A stretch of DNA of 64,000 nt from Hepsetus odoe (Eukaryota; Chordata; Actinopteri; Characiformes; Hepsetidae), in the NCBI GenBank assembly GCA_017165825.1, contig CM029369.1:2752893-2816892 (forward strand), given 5' to 3'. This document shows positions 23,222-35,555 of this stretch, piece after piece. Numbering within the stretch: the stretch's first letter is position 1; every line of letters begins with the position of its first letter. Both the position numbers and the translations under genes were made by a program. The notes beneath the pieces are model-generated. The model made no database searches and had not been told where the DNA came from. It worked only from the letters and a program-made list of their open reading frames with translations.

Positions 23222-24394
23222 CAATAATAATAATAGGAGGTTTTGAAAACAGATTAATCTGACCTTCAAAGCTAAAGAGAAAAGCTGAAGGAACTTTTTC
23301 ATCTCAACACTGAACATCCCAGTAACATTAAGGTAGACTTTCATCATATTTGTTTCAGTTTTAATGCATCCTAGCTAGGCAACTAAAGAATATTGTGTTT
23401 TATTTCTGCTGATTTTATGTTGGTATTTGCACAAATACCAACATAAAATATGGTCCATCTACAAGTATTACTGGTATAATTATTGCTGAATGAGCCTGAT
23501 TCTAAAAAGGTCACCAGAAAAGCATCTTGTGGGACATTATTCTGCTCTCCTCTTCAGTGTCACATATAAGGTACTGATTAGGTAAATTTTTAGTTCAAAG
23601 AGGTACAAAAAGTGTAAACGTCCAGTCTACTGGAGTATTTTAAATGTGTGTCCCAGGACAAAAGGGGCAGATTAAACTTTTTCATAATCAGAACAGCTAA
23701 AGCCTGGATTTGACTCAGGACAGGATGTATGGAGTGAAGCTTGGATTACAGTGGAATTATATTTCCTTAAAAATGTACTGTATGCATACTCTTGACTACA
23801 TTCATGAACTCGTTAACATTATTCTTTTAAGAATCTCAGTACTTCAGCTTGGCCATCCATCAGCTACAGAAGGCAATATTATATCAGGAAGAGAAACCAG
23901 CCCACATTGCTGCCATGGTAGGCTTACATACAGAAAGAATTTAAAAACTGCATATATTATATGGGTGTGAGTCTTGTCATATCTGAAAAAGGATGTTTTG
24001 GACTTGAAATATTTTGGTGAATACAAAAAAACAAAGGAATTTTTAACAATTGCAGGAAATTCCTGAGGAATTGCATCTATTTTGTTTCATGGCTTTGCAT
24101 GATCCAACTCTGCTCCTTGACTAGGAAAAGCAAGGGAGGAGTTTTCCCACCACTTAAGACCGTAAGGACTGTGATTCAGCTTTCATTTTAAAACAAAATT
24201 AAAATCTGAATGAATATGGTGGCCAGCCTTGTTGGTGTTTAAATTATTTGATCATTTGTATTCAGAATACAGATGTCAATACTGAGGACAGCAGCAGCAC
24301 ATTCTTAAAGAGAAAGTACACAAAGCATGCAGCCAATTAGAGTGCAGTTATTATCACTGTACAAGATATTGTACAATAGCACTGACTGCAAAAT
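23222..24394. other. Intergenic, nothing recognised
   Basis: A short perfect inverted repeat (hairpin) around 23420-23450 ('tatgttggtatttg' and 'caaataccaacata') is the only structure noted. Confidence 0.4.
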
Positions 24395-24637
24395 AGGTCA
24401 GTCAGTCATTGTCTGCCGCTTGTCCCAAACGGGGTCGCAGGGGAGTGCTGGAGTCCCAGCTCACACAGGGTGAAGGACTGGGGACACACCCTGGACAGGT
24501 CGCCAGCCCATCGCAGGGAGGAGCGTGACGTGGTAACTCAAGGGTACCTCAGGGCAACCTATTGGTAAGGGGTTCGAACCCCCGATCCTCCGAACATGCA
24601 GCCAATGCCCTAACCACTAGGCCACCGCTGCCCCTAG
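24395..24637 (-). repeat. Composite repeat: family 3 fused to SINE family 1 (minus)
   Basis: 'ctgccgcttgtcccaaacgg' to 'catcgcagggaggagc', then 'gggtacctcagggcaaccta' to 'ggccaccgctgcccc'. Confidence 0.8.
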
Positions 24638-25059
24638 CTAATGATGATTGGAAATAGCCAAATGCAATCAAAAATAACAAAGAAATCATGCTTGTAGAAT
24701 TCTAAACCAATAGAGTAACTGCTTAACACCACGCTATAGTGTATAATACACTGAATAAACAGTTCAGACTGTGATAAGCAGTGTTGCAATTTATCACTTT
24801 TTTGAAAAAGTATGTCCCAATCCTAAAACATGAGCATATCATGTCATTCTCAGTGTTTAAATAAATTAGCTGTAGTCTTTTTGAACTGGATTTCATGCAG
24901 TGCAGTATTTGAAATGCTGAATAACATTTACATCATTTAAAAAGATGATAGCAGTGTTTAAAAGCTCTTTTTCTTCTGTAACAAATTAGATGTGCACTTT
25001 GTGCTATAGTTCATCCGATATCAAAATACACTTCACTGGTGAGGCCTATACCAGAGCTC
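24638..25059. other. Intergenic, nothing recognised
   Basis: AT-rich, no signals. Confidence 0.4.
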
Positions 25060-25262
25060 AAAGGTGAAAGGCAGTCGTTCACAGAGCCGACACACATACA
25101 GTCACACCTAGATGGCAATTTAACAACTATAGACATCATGACATGAGTTTGGATGGTAAGAGCTCCCGGAAGAAAACCAGACAGACATTGAGAGAACATC
25201 CACTCCACACAGAAAGAACCCAGACTGGGAATAAAACCCAGAACCTTCTGACTGGTGTTAGC
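25060..25262 (-). repeat. Family 3-type repeat, old copy (minus)
   Basis: 'catccactccacacagaaag' and 'gggaataaaacccagaacct' match the interior of the repeat at 19019 and 51290. Confidence 0.5.
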
Positions 25263-25559
25263 TGTTGCTAAGCCTAGGGCAATCAGTGATGAAATCAGAT
25301 CCTTGCAGAACAAATATCCTCTAAGTTTCATGATTGCACAGTCAACATAATCCATCTAACCTCCCTAATCTCTGCTGAAAAGGGAGAAAACAGATTTAAA
25401 ATTTAAGACTCTTTCAGCTGCATTGTTCAGAGCAAGTTTACAGGACGACTGCAGAGATCTGAAGGACTATACAGCTTCTGCTGATGGCTAAATTAAACAA
25501 AGGCTAACGGAGGATAAATACTCTTGTCTGCAAGATGCTCTATAAGTGATAACTGAGCA

Positions 25560-25745
25560 GCTGTGTGTCTGTTGCCTCACAGCAAGAAGGTCCTGGTTCA
25601 ATCCCCAGATGGGCTGTTCCAGGTCCTTTCTGCATGGAGTTTAAATGTTCTCCCCGTGTCTCTGGGGGCTTTGGTTTTCTCCTACTTTCCAAAAGCATGC
25701 ATGTCAGGTGGATTGGAGATGCTAAATTGCCCCTTAGATGTTAGT
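25560..25745 (+). repeat. tRNA-like head and body of the family 3 repeat (plus)
   Basis: 'gttgcctcacagcaagaagg', B box 'ggttcaatcccc', then 'tctgcatggagtttaaatgt' and 'gattggagatgctaaattg'. This is a common fish dispersed repeat layout. Confidence 0.65.
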
Positions 25746-25748
25746 TTG

Positions 25749-25792
25749 TGTGTGTTTGTGTGTGCATGTGTGTGTGTGTGTGTGTGTGTGTG
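25749..25792. repeat. (GT)n microsatellite
   Basis: About 18-20 GT units with early interruptions. Confidence 0.93.
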
Positions 25793-26129
25793 GTGATGAA
25801 AGCTTTTTGTTTTTTAATAAGCAGACTTATTTATATGGCTTTGCTTTCGTGATATTAATCAGTTTTTTAATTTTACAATACTGATTCAGGACATTTAACC
25901 AAGCCTTTCTTTTTGTACACACCATCTAAATAGTACAGGGTTGCAAAATTTGTCTTTCTATCACTTTTAATCAGAAACCAAAGCATGTTCCTCATTAGGA
26001 CCAATAAATCAAAACATTACCTGCAACCAGAGATGGGAACAGGACACACATGGGTTAATTATATAGAAGTGCAGATATTTGTGCAAAGAACAACTCTGGC
26101 AAAAACGAAAGATATGATTCAACTCCTTT

Positions 26130-26320
26130 ACTCAGTACAAGTTACAAAAAGTACAGGAATGTATTGAGAGTATAAAGTAAAGAAAATACAGGAATGTACT
26201 GAGAGTATAAACTAAAAAGTACAGGAATGTAATGAGAGTGTCAAGTAAAAAGTACAGGAATGTACTGGGAGTATAAAATAAAAAGTAGAAGAATGTACTG
26301 AGAGTGTATTAATAGAATTA
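26130..26320. repeat. Minisatellite A, small locus
   Basis: About five tandem units of roughly 32 bp, core 'aaagtacaggaatgtactga'. The same unit forms the large array at 54080-54665. Confidence 0.88.
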
Positions 26321-26458
26321 AAGACTATTAAAGCCTCAAACTTCAACTCCAATAAAAACAATCTACTGAAAATAATCAACATTAACTTCACTGCTTCACT
26401 TTCATCACCGTCTCTACTAGTTCTCCCGTCACGGACATCACACTCCATAAAAAAGTTT

Positions 26459-26655
26459 CAAGCGTTACTGGGTTCGATTCCCAGTTGGGATGATCTGGGT
26501 CCCTTCTGTGTGACTTGTCTGTGTGTCTGCCCTGCAATGGCCTGGCGACCTGTCCAGGGTGTTTTCTCGCCTTTTGCCCTGTGAGAGCTGGGATAGACTC
26601 CAGCATACCCTGTGACCCTAATTAGGACAAGCAGCTCAGAAAATGAGTGAGTGAC
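26459..26655 (+). repeat. Family 3 repeat (plus)
   Basis: B box 'gggttcgattcccag', then 'tggcgacctgtccagggtg' and 'gaccctaattaggacaagc'. Confidence 0.7.
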
Positions 26656-26728
26656 ATTGTGCCCACTAATAATGCAGGGTCTTAAATGCTTAAAAAACTG
26701 CAGTGATCGGTCATAAGCTGGTATTAAA

Positions 26729-26935
26729 GGGGCAGCGGTGGCCTAGTGTTTAGGGACTAGGTCCCAGGATTGGTTCGAAACCCAGACCAATAGGTTGCAC
26801 TGAGGTACTCTTGAGCAAGGTACTGTCCCCATCACTGCACCTCGGGTGCTGGATATGCCTGCCCCCTGCTGGATGGTGTGTGTGTTGAATACAGAGGATG
26901 TATTTGGTTGTGGTTAACTGTGTGACAAATAGTGC
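26729..26935 (+). repeat. SINE family 1 copy (plus)
   Basis: 'ggggcagcggtggcctagtg' through 'cctcgggtgctggatatgcc'. This subtype carries the 'ggtgctggatatg' variant body. Confidence 0.8.
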
Positions 26936-27040
26936 ACTCTCACTCATTTTCTTAGCTGCTAGTCCTGATTAGGTTCACAGGTGGTGCTGGAGTCACAGCC
27001 TCGACAAGTCGCCAGTCTATCACAGGGCAGACACACAAAC
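26936..27040 (-). repeat. Family 3 fragment (minus)
   Basis: 'ctgctagtcctgattaggtt' and 'cgccagtctatcacagggca'. Confidence 0.55.
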
Positions 27041-27574
27041 ACACTCACACTGAGTGTAATCACTTGTATTGATTAGTGTGGTTCATGATTTTACTGTAAA
27101 AATATTCCCAGTAACTGAGCTGGTTTCCCTCTCACCAACAGGAAAACGACTGTGGAGGCAACTTTTCTACCAATCTTCAGTTACAGTGATGTGCTGTATG
27201 GAACTGCTACAGCCAGTACCATCAAAACCTTGGACCCTTTGCTCTGTGGCTCATTAAAGGAGAGACCAGACTGAGCACTTCATTATATACTTTAGTATAA
27301 ATTATTTATAATTTATCTACTTTTACATTTTATTTCCTGGTAGTTTCTCTCATGGTCTCATTGATTTGTTGTGTAATTTGGCATTTATTTAGTGTTTTTT
27401 AGGAGTGTGGTGTGAAAGTATTTTTGAGTATGATGAAACCATGGAAACCCCTTTGATTTTAAATCATGAAGTCAGTTGCCAAGGAAACTGTCCAGTTGCT
27501 CATTTTAACAGACGTGTTACCAGCCTCTGAATTATATTTAACATACATTATTAAAGAATATTTTACTTCACGGA

Positions 27575-27705
27575 GAAAAGGTCCTGGGCTCGATTCTCAG
27601 GCGGGACGGCCCGGATTGGAGATGATAAATTGTCTGTGTGTGAGGTGGGATAGGCTCAGGCACCCTCCGTGACCCTACTTGGGACAAGCGGCTCAGAAAA
27701 TGAGT
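27575..27705 (+). repeat. Family 3 fragment (plus)
   Basis: 'ctgggctcgattctcaggcg' and 'gaccctacttgggacaagcg', internally deleted. Confidence 0.6.
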
Positions 27706-28898
27706 GTAAGCAGCATTTCACAAATAAGGGTATGTCTGTGTTGAAATTCTTTATTCAACATTTACCTGGTACACATTTTGTGTGAAAATGTCAATAAATG
27801 AAGAGATACAGTCTGTCCCTGGTCTCCAGGCCGTTTTTGGAGTGATTTGAGTGGTGTTTTTAGATGAGATGGGAAGTGAAGAAGAAGTGAAAATGCATGA
27901 ATTCATACATCCTCTTTTACTATAATGAGTGTGAAAAAAGCTAAAGCTATATTTAAACAGTAGATTAAAAATGCATTAAATATTATACAGATTAAATATA
28001 AAGAAATACAGGCACAGATAGGCATACAGGCACATTTCAAACTATTAGACATTCATCTCCGAGTCAAATCTCATTGAAACTTTATCTAATTAGAACATTC
28101 AATATATAAATCACATATATTTGAGCCATATTTCATTAATTATTTAAAAAGGAAGCTATTTTAATATGATTCAGTTTTCCCAAACCAGTCATCAGCTCTA
28201 AGAAGTCAACTATATAAAGATATGATTTATATAATAAAAAGATAAAGGTTTTAATTTTATGAAGTGAGTGTCCTCACACTTTGGAGATGGTTTATTTTTC
28301 ATCACTTATTGAATATCAGCTTTAATCATTATTAACTAATTATTAGTAATAATGCAAAGACTAACACTGAGACAGAAAATTCACTTTCAGATGATCCAGC
28401 CATATTACAGCTTCACTGCATTAGTGTTACTGTTGTGATTCTAGTATCTGCTGATGTTATTTCTTTATTAGAGCCGATATCACTCCCAAATGTGAACTCT
28501 GCTAGTTTAAAGCTAAAATCCATTCGCGAACCCAAACTGCTTTGCAGAAACTCTGTTTACTCTCATAAAAAACAGCCCCTTATAACATTTTTTTTAACTA
28601 AGTAACTGGGAGCTTTCACAACTGTGACATTAATTTTTACTGCTTTTTTCCGTCAAGAATTAAAAACAAATATAAAGAGAGTCATAAGCAAGAAACACAT
28701 GAAGTTCAGCTCAGTGGAAAGAGGGATGCTGTCGTTTCTAGGCTCAGAGTGCAGATTAAGACAGAACTCTTTGGTAAAAGCACTAATGAAAGACAAATTT
28801 TAAAAAATCTAAATGTGAAATCCTGGAGGAAATAAGAAATCAGTGCAGTGACAAGTTGCGCTGGAGTGTGTCGCTCCTGCGGCCTCGGCCGGAGCAGA
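27706..28898. other. pttg1ip: 3' flank and probable 3' UTR of pttg1ip
   Basis: No other gene is seen. Minus-strand AATAAA signals (TTTATT on the plus strand) lie at about 28464, 28291 and 27750. Which one is used cannot be decided from sequence. Confidence 0.45.
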
Positions 28899-31800
28899 TT
28901 AGTTATTCTCAAATCTGGTGTAAGGATTGTCCTTCATTAGACCTACAACAAGAAAAAATCATTAGAACTCCATGACAGACGGAAGTAAGCGCGATGCTAC
29001 AGATACGCTGGTGCCTCGTGACATCATCCAAAGTGAGATGTTTATGAGGTGAAAACAAGAAATTCTTCTTTGAAACTGATATTAACAGAAGAAAAAGTCA
29101 AGCTTGGTGTCAATTTCGGAAATGGTTCCTGAGAGTCATTAACATAATTAAATGTGTAGATTAATTGATTAAACTTGACTTTCATTCTGTTGAGAAAAAG
29201 TTTCTTCTCTTTGATGTGATTACAGAAATTACATATTTTTATTTTTATACAAATACTGGCCTTATTTCTTCGAAGACATACTTCCTAACTTTACATCAGA
29301 TTGAAATAAAGATTTATTTATTTATTTATAAATAAATAAATAAAAACCGCACAGCCCCCAGTTCGATAGAAAGTGTAAAACGAATAATGACGTACCATAT
29401 TTCTGACGGATTTCATCGTGTCTCGACTTCATCTGCGCTCTCCTACAATCAAACGGAGGTAATTAATTACAGAGGCAATTATAAAACTAAAAGCAATGTC
29501 AGAAACATGATTTCTGGTTGTTTACTTCAGCGCTCTGGATCAGAAACGAAAGTTAAAGAGAAGAGCTGAGAGTATGAATGACTCTTCATAATACTAATAC
29601 TGATCCAGTGCTTGGCTCTGATACTGAGCTCAAAGATCAGATCATGATGTCTCTGGGGGTCAGGGGCTCGACAAATTCTACCCGAGCCAAAAGAAGAATC
29701 GATTTCTTGTTCTGATCAAATCCCTCACCTCTCCTCTTGCCGAGCTCTTCTCAGATCAGCTTGTCTCTCCAGCCTCTCGTCATCCTTTCTGGACCTTCAG
29801 TGAAAAACAGACATCTGAATACAGGCGTTCTATACAATCCCCTCGACGTCATGGTCCTTCAAATACACTTTTACTGAACAGCACACAAACTAAACTAATT
29901 TGAGCACAATTTCATGAATCTTGTACAGTACTGTGCAAAAGTTTTAGGCAGGTGTGGAAAAATGCTGTAAACAGAACGCTTTCAGAAATGGAAGTGTTCA
30001 TCATTTATTTTCATCGATCAACAAAATGCAGTGAATGAACAAAAGAGAATCTAAATCAGATCAATATTTGGTGTGACCACCCTTTGCCTTCAAAACAGCA
30101 TCAGTTCTTCTAGGTACACTTGCACACAGTTTTTGAAGGAACTCAGCCGGTAGGTCGTTACAAACATGACTGTGTTTCAACCTCCGTGTGACATTGATGA
30201 TCATCAGTACCTGTTTGGTAAATTTGGTTGATCAGACACCGACTATAATCCTACAGAATCCCTGACTTTGTGCAAGTGTACCTAGAAGAACTGATGCTGG
30301 TTTGAAGACAAGAGGTAGTAACGCCAGATATTGATCTGATTTAGATTTTTCTTTTGTTCGCTCACTTTGCATTTTGTAAATTGATCAAAATAAACAATCA
30401 TTATTTATATTTCTGAAAGCGTTCTGTTTACAGCATTTTTTCACACCTGCCTAAAACCTTTGCACAGTCCTGTACATTAAGCATGAATTCTTTTATTTTT
30501 TCATTATTTTTAACCAAATAGCTTTTGAATTTTTTGATGTTAAAGGGAAATTCCATGATTTTCTACATTTCTGGCTATTTAAATTGTTATGAGTTTGTAC
30601 CTTACATGTGTTTGTCCCGGTGGAAAGGGGGGCAGATTTAAACTTTCATTTAAAGTAGAACAGTAAAATAGAAGAGCCTGTTGGTACAAGGAGTTAGTCC
30701 ACCTTAAAAACATAAAACATGTTAATATGGTGGAATAAGGCTTTCTAGCATCCCAGTGGCAACCCAGTACCTTTTTTCCTGCATGAACAAAGTCATTCAG
30801 ATTGGCTGGGTAGAAGACGCTCTGTTCTAGAGAAACTTAATGAGTCAGAATAGTTCACACTGGTTGAACTGGCTGAAATATAATAAAAAAATAATAAAAA
30901 CCAACCTTCAGCAAAACTGCTCCAGCTAATTTACTGACATTAAATATGCAGTCAAACACCTGTGGGTTTAAAGATTAAATTAAATTTCGAGCTTGCTTGT
31001 TGTAAATATGACTGGAACACCAGACAAGAGTTTCTACTCTAATATGACTATAAGAAGTTGAAATGACTACACTACCGGTCTGGTCACTTTACTGCTACAT
31101 AGACTGGAATTATGGGTACTGTAGTCCTACTTTACAATCAAAGGTTTCTCATTGATTCGTTTACGGTGGATGATGTTAATTCAATGTCCTTTACAGCAAT
31201 TTTCCACCGGGACACTTTTACAGCTGACTTGCAGGCTCAAACCACTTGCATACACTGTGTTTCAGCGTTATAAGTTTTTTTTTTTTTGTCTTTTTGGTGA
31301 TGAATTTATCATACGATTGGACTTGTGTCTGTTGCCTGGTTGCAGGAAGCATTTAAGAAGTGAAAGTGACTGTCATTGTAAAAACAACGAGTTCAAACTC
31401 TGCTTTTCACCAATCACACTGTGCAGCAGGGGCAGTAATTTAAAGCGCCCAGTGAGCAGTGATGAAGACAGTACCTTGCTCAAGGGTACTTCAGGGTATC
31501 CTACTGCTCTGGGATTCAAACCCATGACCTTCCGATCCTGGGGGCTAGTCCCTAAACACTAGGACACCACTGACCCTTCATTTAAGGAAGAATATCATTG
31601 CACTTGTAGCTGAAAGCAAATCATTGTGTCTTTAATCTTCTATCGCAGTGCAGGGCTGAATACAGAAGATTAAACTCACCCGATGTTTTCACACTTGCAG
31701 CAGCAGAAGCAGCAGACCAGCACTGCGATGATGATCACTCCAGCCATCACAGAAAGAGTGATGATGAGTGCTTGGAAATTTACTGGAAAACACCCAAAAA

Positions 31801-34800
31801 CCTCTTTACACTTCTGCTCTGAGAGCAAGATCTTTGTTACGTTCTTTTAATATTAATAAGATGCAAACCAAGTCGTTCAGAGTGTGTCTGAAGTGGTGCT
31901 GAAAGGAAGGAACCAGATATATGAAGCTATCTGGCAGAAAGTTATTTAAAGAAAGTGTAAAGAAGATGCTGCGTGATGCTGAAATGGTGCTTTTCCAGAG
32001 TCTGGAGAAGCTTTAAAACTAAACCTGTTCACTGCTGCGGTGCTGTGCGGCAAAATTACCCTTAGAAAAGTTATTGGGTTAAGATCTACAGTACTGTGCA
32101 AAAGTTTTGGGCAGGTGTGAAAAAATGCTGTAAACAAAGAATGCTTTCAGAAATATCAATAATGATTGTTTTATTTTGATCAATTTACAAAATGCAAAGT
32201 GAGCGAACAAAAGAAAAATCTAAATCAAATCAATATCTGGTGTTACAACCTTTTGCCTTCTAACCAGCATCAGTTCTTCTGGCCCCCACAGAGCCCTGAT
32301 CTCCACATCATCCAGTGTGTCTGGATTACATGAAGAGACAGAAGGATGTGAGGAAGCCTACATCCACAGAAGATGCCTTCAAACCAGCATCAGTTCTTCT
32401 AGGTACACTTGCACAAAGTCAGGGATTTTGTAGGATTATAGGATAGGATGATCATCAATGTCACACGGAGGTTGAAACGCAGTCATGTTTGTAACGACCG
32501 ACCAGCCGAGTTCCTTCAAAAACTGTGTGCGAGTGTACCTAGAAGAACTGATGCTGTTTTGAAGGCAAAGGGTGGTCACACCAAATATTGATTTGATTTA
32601 GATTCTCTTTTGTTCATTCACTGCATTTTGTTGATTGATGAAAATAAATGATCAACACTTCCATTTCTGAAAGCGTTCTTTGTTTACAGCATTTTTTCCA
32701 CACCTGCCTTAAACTTTTGCGCAGCACTGTAGGATTTTACAATCACCACCATCCCATAGAAACATGCAAGGTGGATTTGGAAATGGCTTTATCTGATTTG
32801 AAATCATACACCCTAGTTCTGTTCACCACCACTGTGAAGAAATCGGAGTGTCTTCAATGAACCATTACAGGGAACACAACCACATTCACTTCAAGACTCA
32901 AACCGTTCCCTACCCCAGCATTTCCCCCAGCGGGCTTCAGAAAGACGGCACACACTGGCCGGGGGCAAGATGGTCTGGACTGGATAGTCAATGCACTTCT
33001 GATCAGTAATGCACCACAAACACTGTAAAATATCAAACACATGCAAACTCAACCTCAGAACCCTCTTCTACATACTGTATCCTGTGTATGGATCTGGAAT
33101 TCAGTGTCCTTCTGCTTGTCCTGCTGCAGAAAATGCCATTATAATCAGATCCAAGTGTAGACAAAAACAAATGCTTATTAAAAACAACGGTTTAGGGAAT
33201 CCAATAAATAAATAAATAAATGATTAAATAAATGATTAAGACAATAAATATGCATAAGCGTAAATGGGAGGACTGGGGAGACATGAGCATACAAAGTTTA
33301 ATGATAAAAACAGAGCAAAATGTTGATATTAGGATAAGATGTGTAAAAAGCAGCTTAATATATGGAATATGATCCTATATTGTGTCTGGTGTTAGGGTTA
33401 GGATTAGTATATTAGTATATTTTGTGCATGTATACTCTGCCATTAATGTCCTGTTTGTTCTGCAATCAAGGAATAATAGTTAAACGAGAAAAGGGACAAT
33501 AAATAGGCGTCAACTTACTGTAACATTTGACAGGCATTCCTCACAACTTGTGTTGGATTTTGCAGCACAGCCTGTAAGAGAAACTGTTCAGTTAAAAATC
33601 GACCTCATAAAAGCAAGGCCAGGAAAGACAAGTCTATTTGTTAACACTCTTGTACACAGAGGACATTCGATGTGCTTTACAGACACAAAAAAGGGAAAGG
33701 AAATCTATGAAATAAGCAAGTAAAGGAGAATAAAAGTAAAAAAATAATAAATAAATAAATGCATTGAGGTGAAGACCTTAACTAGCTCAACAACCTTTCT
33801 CAACCATGGCTGGAAAACGTAGAGGAAAATATGTCATTCAGATTTTTTAAACCAATATTTCGATTGCAATTTATATGTGATTTTCTTCTACCGTTTATCT
33901 TCCCAAAGTCCTTTTGTTGGCAAAAATACTTTTTTTTATTACTTTATTTGATTATTATTTATTAATATTAATATTTTATTATATATTAATATATACCCCA
34001 ATTAGAATCTATCAATTTTGGATAATGTAGGATACAATTCAAATTTAAATCTTGAAAATTACACCAATTATAAAAAATTCCATATATGAAATAGTACTCT
34101 GCTCTCATTTCTTCATATCTTGCTTCCAAATTGTCAGACTTGTATGTTTGTGAAAAGTATTGTATAAGGGTGATGAACAGAGCTGTAGTAACTATAGAGG
34201 GATAAAGTTGATCAGCCACAGCATGAAGTTCTGGGAAAGAGTCATGGAAGCAGGTTAAGAAAATAGGTGATGGTCAGTGAACAGCAGTGTGGTTTCATGC
34301 CGAGAAAGAACTCTACAGATGCAGTATTTGCTCTGAGGGTGTTGATGGAGAAGTACAGAGAAGGTCAAGAGGAGCTGCATTGTGTCTTTGTGGACTTGGA
34401 GAAAGCACATGACAGGGTGCCTAGAGAGGAGTTGTGGTTTTGAGGAAGTCAGGTGTCACAGGGAAATATGTGAGAGTAGTTCAGGATATGTATGAGGACA
34501 GTGTGACAGTGGTGACTTCTGCAGTAGGAGTGACAGGTGCTCTTAAGGCAGAGGTTGGATTCCATCAAGGATCAGTGTTGAGAAGAGTGACAGGAGTGAT
34601 CTGTGACAGATGGGGACCAGCAAGAGTGAAAGGGAAGGTTTACAGGACAGTAGTGAGACCAGCTATGTTATGGGTTGGAGACGGTGGTGGCGATCCACAG
34701 GAACCCTAAAAGAATGTATCCTTTCTATAATAAACTGTAATATTATTTAAAATATTTATGCCAAAAAAGGTCTGTAGAAAGATTTATATCATTTATAAAT

Positions 34801-35438
34801 ATATTTTTATAATATAGTGTTCTGCAGGACTGTTTTTTTTTCTTTTAATAATCTTTCATTTTGTTTATAAGTGTAATAATGTTTATTTTTATGCCTCTTC
34901 AACAGAAAGGCCTCACATTACAGCAGTAAACCCCATTACTGCGAAATAAGCACATTACAACAGAGGACCAGCGAATTAAGCAGCATTTATCCTAAAATCA
35001 AATAAAATCATGAGAAATTTTCACACTGTTGTTTGTTTACAGACCGTCCGGGGTCACGTGACCCCGCGTGGAGGGCAAAACCGTTCAAAACTTTAAACAC
35101 TGAGACATTAAACCGTGTTTTCTCCAACTTTCTACACAACCGTTACTTCATAAAACCAGCTTTACTTTCTGAACTACTTTACAGGGTGGTCGGGAGCTCC
35201 TGTAAACTTTACTGTACGGATTTAAAGGTGTAAAGTTGGATTAAGCTGTAAACGGACAGCGGAGGAAGGAAGTGCCCTCGAAATACGCCGTTTTATTGAG
35301 TTTTAACCACAAACAGCAACACTAAACTCGGTTTCAGACTGAGATTAAAGTCTTACTGGTTGGAGGAGTTTGTGCCAAAACATCCAGCCCGCTGAAGACG
35401 ATCAGCAGCGCAAAAATACACAGTAAAACCGGCTTCAT
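28899..35438 (-). CDS. pttg1ip: PTTG1-interacting protein (PBF), single-pass membrane glycoprotein
   Basis: Seven coding exons on the minus strand: 35438-35357, 33571-33519, 33022-32914, 31782-31680, 29794-29729, 29439-29396 and 28942-28899. They sum to 501 nt and 166 residues plus TAA, against about 180 in human. In order: signal peptide MKPVLLCIFALLIVFSGLDV; PSI-like Cys-rich ectodomain (CEECLSNVTCLWC, then CRLSEARWGKCW); one membrane segment at about residues 86-110 ending in a CCFCCC cluster; a basic helical tail (KDDERLERQADLRRARQEER); and the family C-terminus NPYTRFENN. NTS and NVT are possible N-glycosylation sites. In mammals the protein binds securin (PTTG1) and helps its nuclear entry. 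Exon boundaries and phases all agree, so the copy looks intact. Introns hold two palindromic Tc1-type elements, a SINE and a LINE fragment. Confidence 0.96.
29924..30475. mobile_element. Palindromic Tc1/mariner-type non-autonomous element, copy A
   Basis: Left end 'tacagtactgtgcaaaagtt' and right end 'aacctttgcacagtcctgta'. Arms of about 250 bases are inverted copies of each other around a short centre near 30210. TA flanks are present. It lies in the intron between pttg1ip exons 4 and 5. Confidence 0.85.
31357..31578 (-). repeat. SINE family 1 copy (minus)
   Basis: 'gaagtgaaagtgactgtcat' through 'ggacaccactgaccc', about 100 bases below pttg1ip exon 4 in the next intron. Confidence 0.8.
32087..32731. 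mobile_element. Palindromic Tc1/mariner-type element, copy B, with transposase remnant
   Basis: Same termini and arms as copy A. At about 32278-32378 it holds extra sequence reading WPPQSPDL and KRQKD-like in broken frames. This resembles the segment around the third catalytic acidic residue of Tc1/mariner transposases. It links the palindromic family to that superfamily. Not functional. Confidence 0.82.
33640..34149. other. pttg1ip intron 1, left part
   Basis: AT-rich DNA with an (AAAT)-type run at about 33743-33760. No exon or repeat family recognised. Confidence 0.45.
34150..34720 (+). mobile_element. LINE reverse transcriptase fragment (RTE-like)
   Basis: Encodes, across frameshifts and stops, RT blocks GFMPRKNSTDAVFALRVLME, HCVFVDLEKAHDRVPREEL and EVGFHQGSVL, then jumps over the YADD region to RPAMLWVGDG-like sequence. 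Internally deleted and dead. It lies antisense in pttg1ip intron 1. Confidence 0.85.
35050..35065. promoter_or_regulatory. 16-bp perfect palindrome with E-box core
   Basis: GGGGTCACGTGACCCC contains GTCACGTGAC, the form bound by USF and MiT/TFE factors (CLEAR-type element). It lies in intron 1, about 290 bases below pttg1ip exon 1. Its function is inferred. Confidence 0.4.
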
Positions 35439-35555
35439 TTTAAAGAAGAGCAAGTTCTGACGGGGGTCCGACTGAAGAAACACTGAAGGACTCGGGATTT
35501 AGGAGGCAGCATATTCAGGAGCTCCGGGCTCTGTTCCAATAACACAACCATGATC
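35439..35555 (-). promoter_or_regulatory. pttg1ip: pttg1ip 5' UTR and core promoter region
   Basis: About 115 bases separate the ATG from the minisatellite. There is no TATA box. A minus-strand ATTGG (inverted CCAAT) lies near 35535. Confidence 0.4.

Noticed and set aside
34434..34709. Intact reverse transcriptase gene
   Set aside because: Frameshifts, stops and loss of the YADD segment. A dead LINE fragment.
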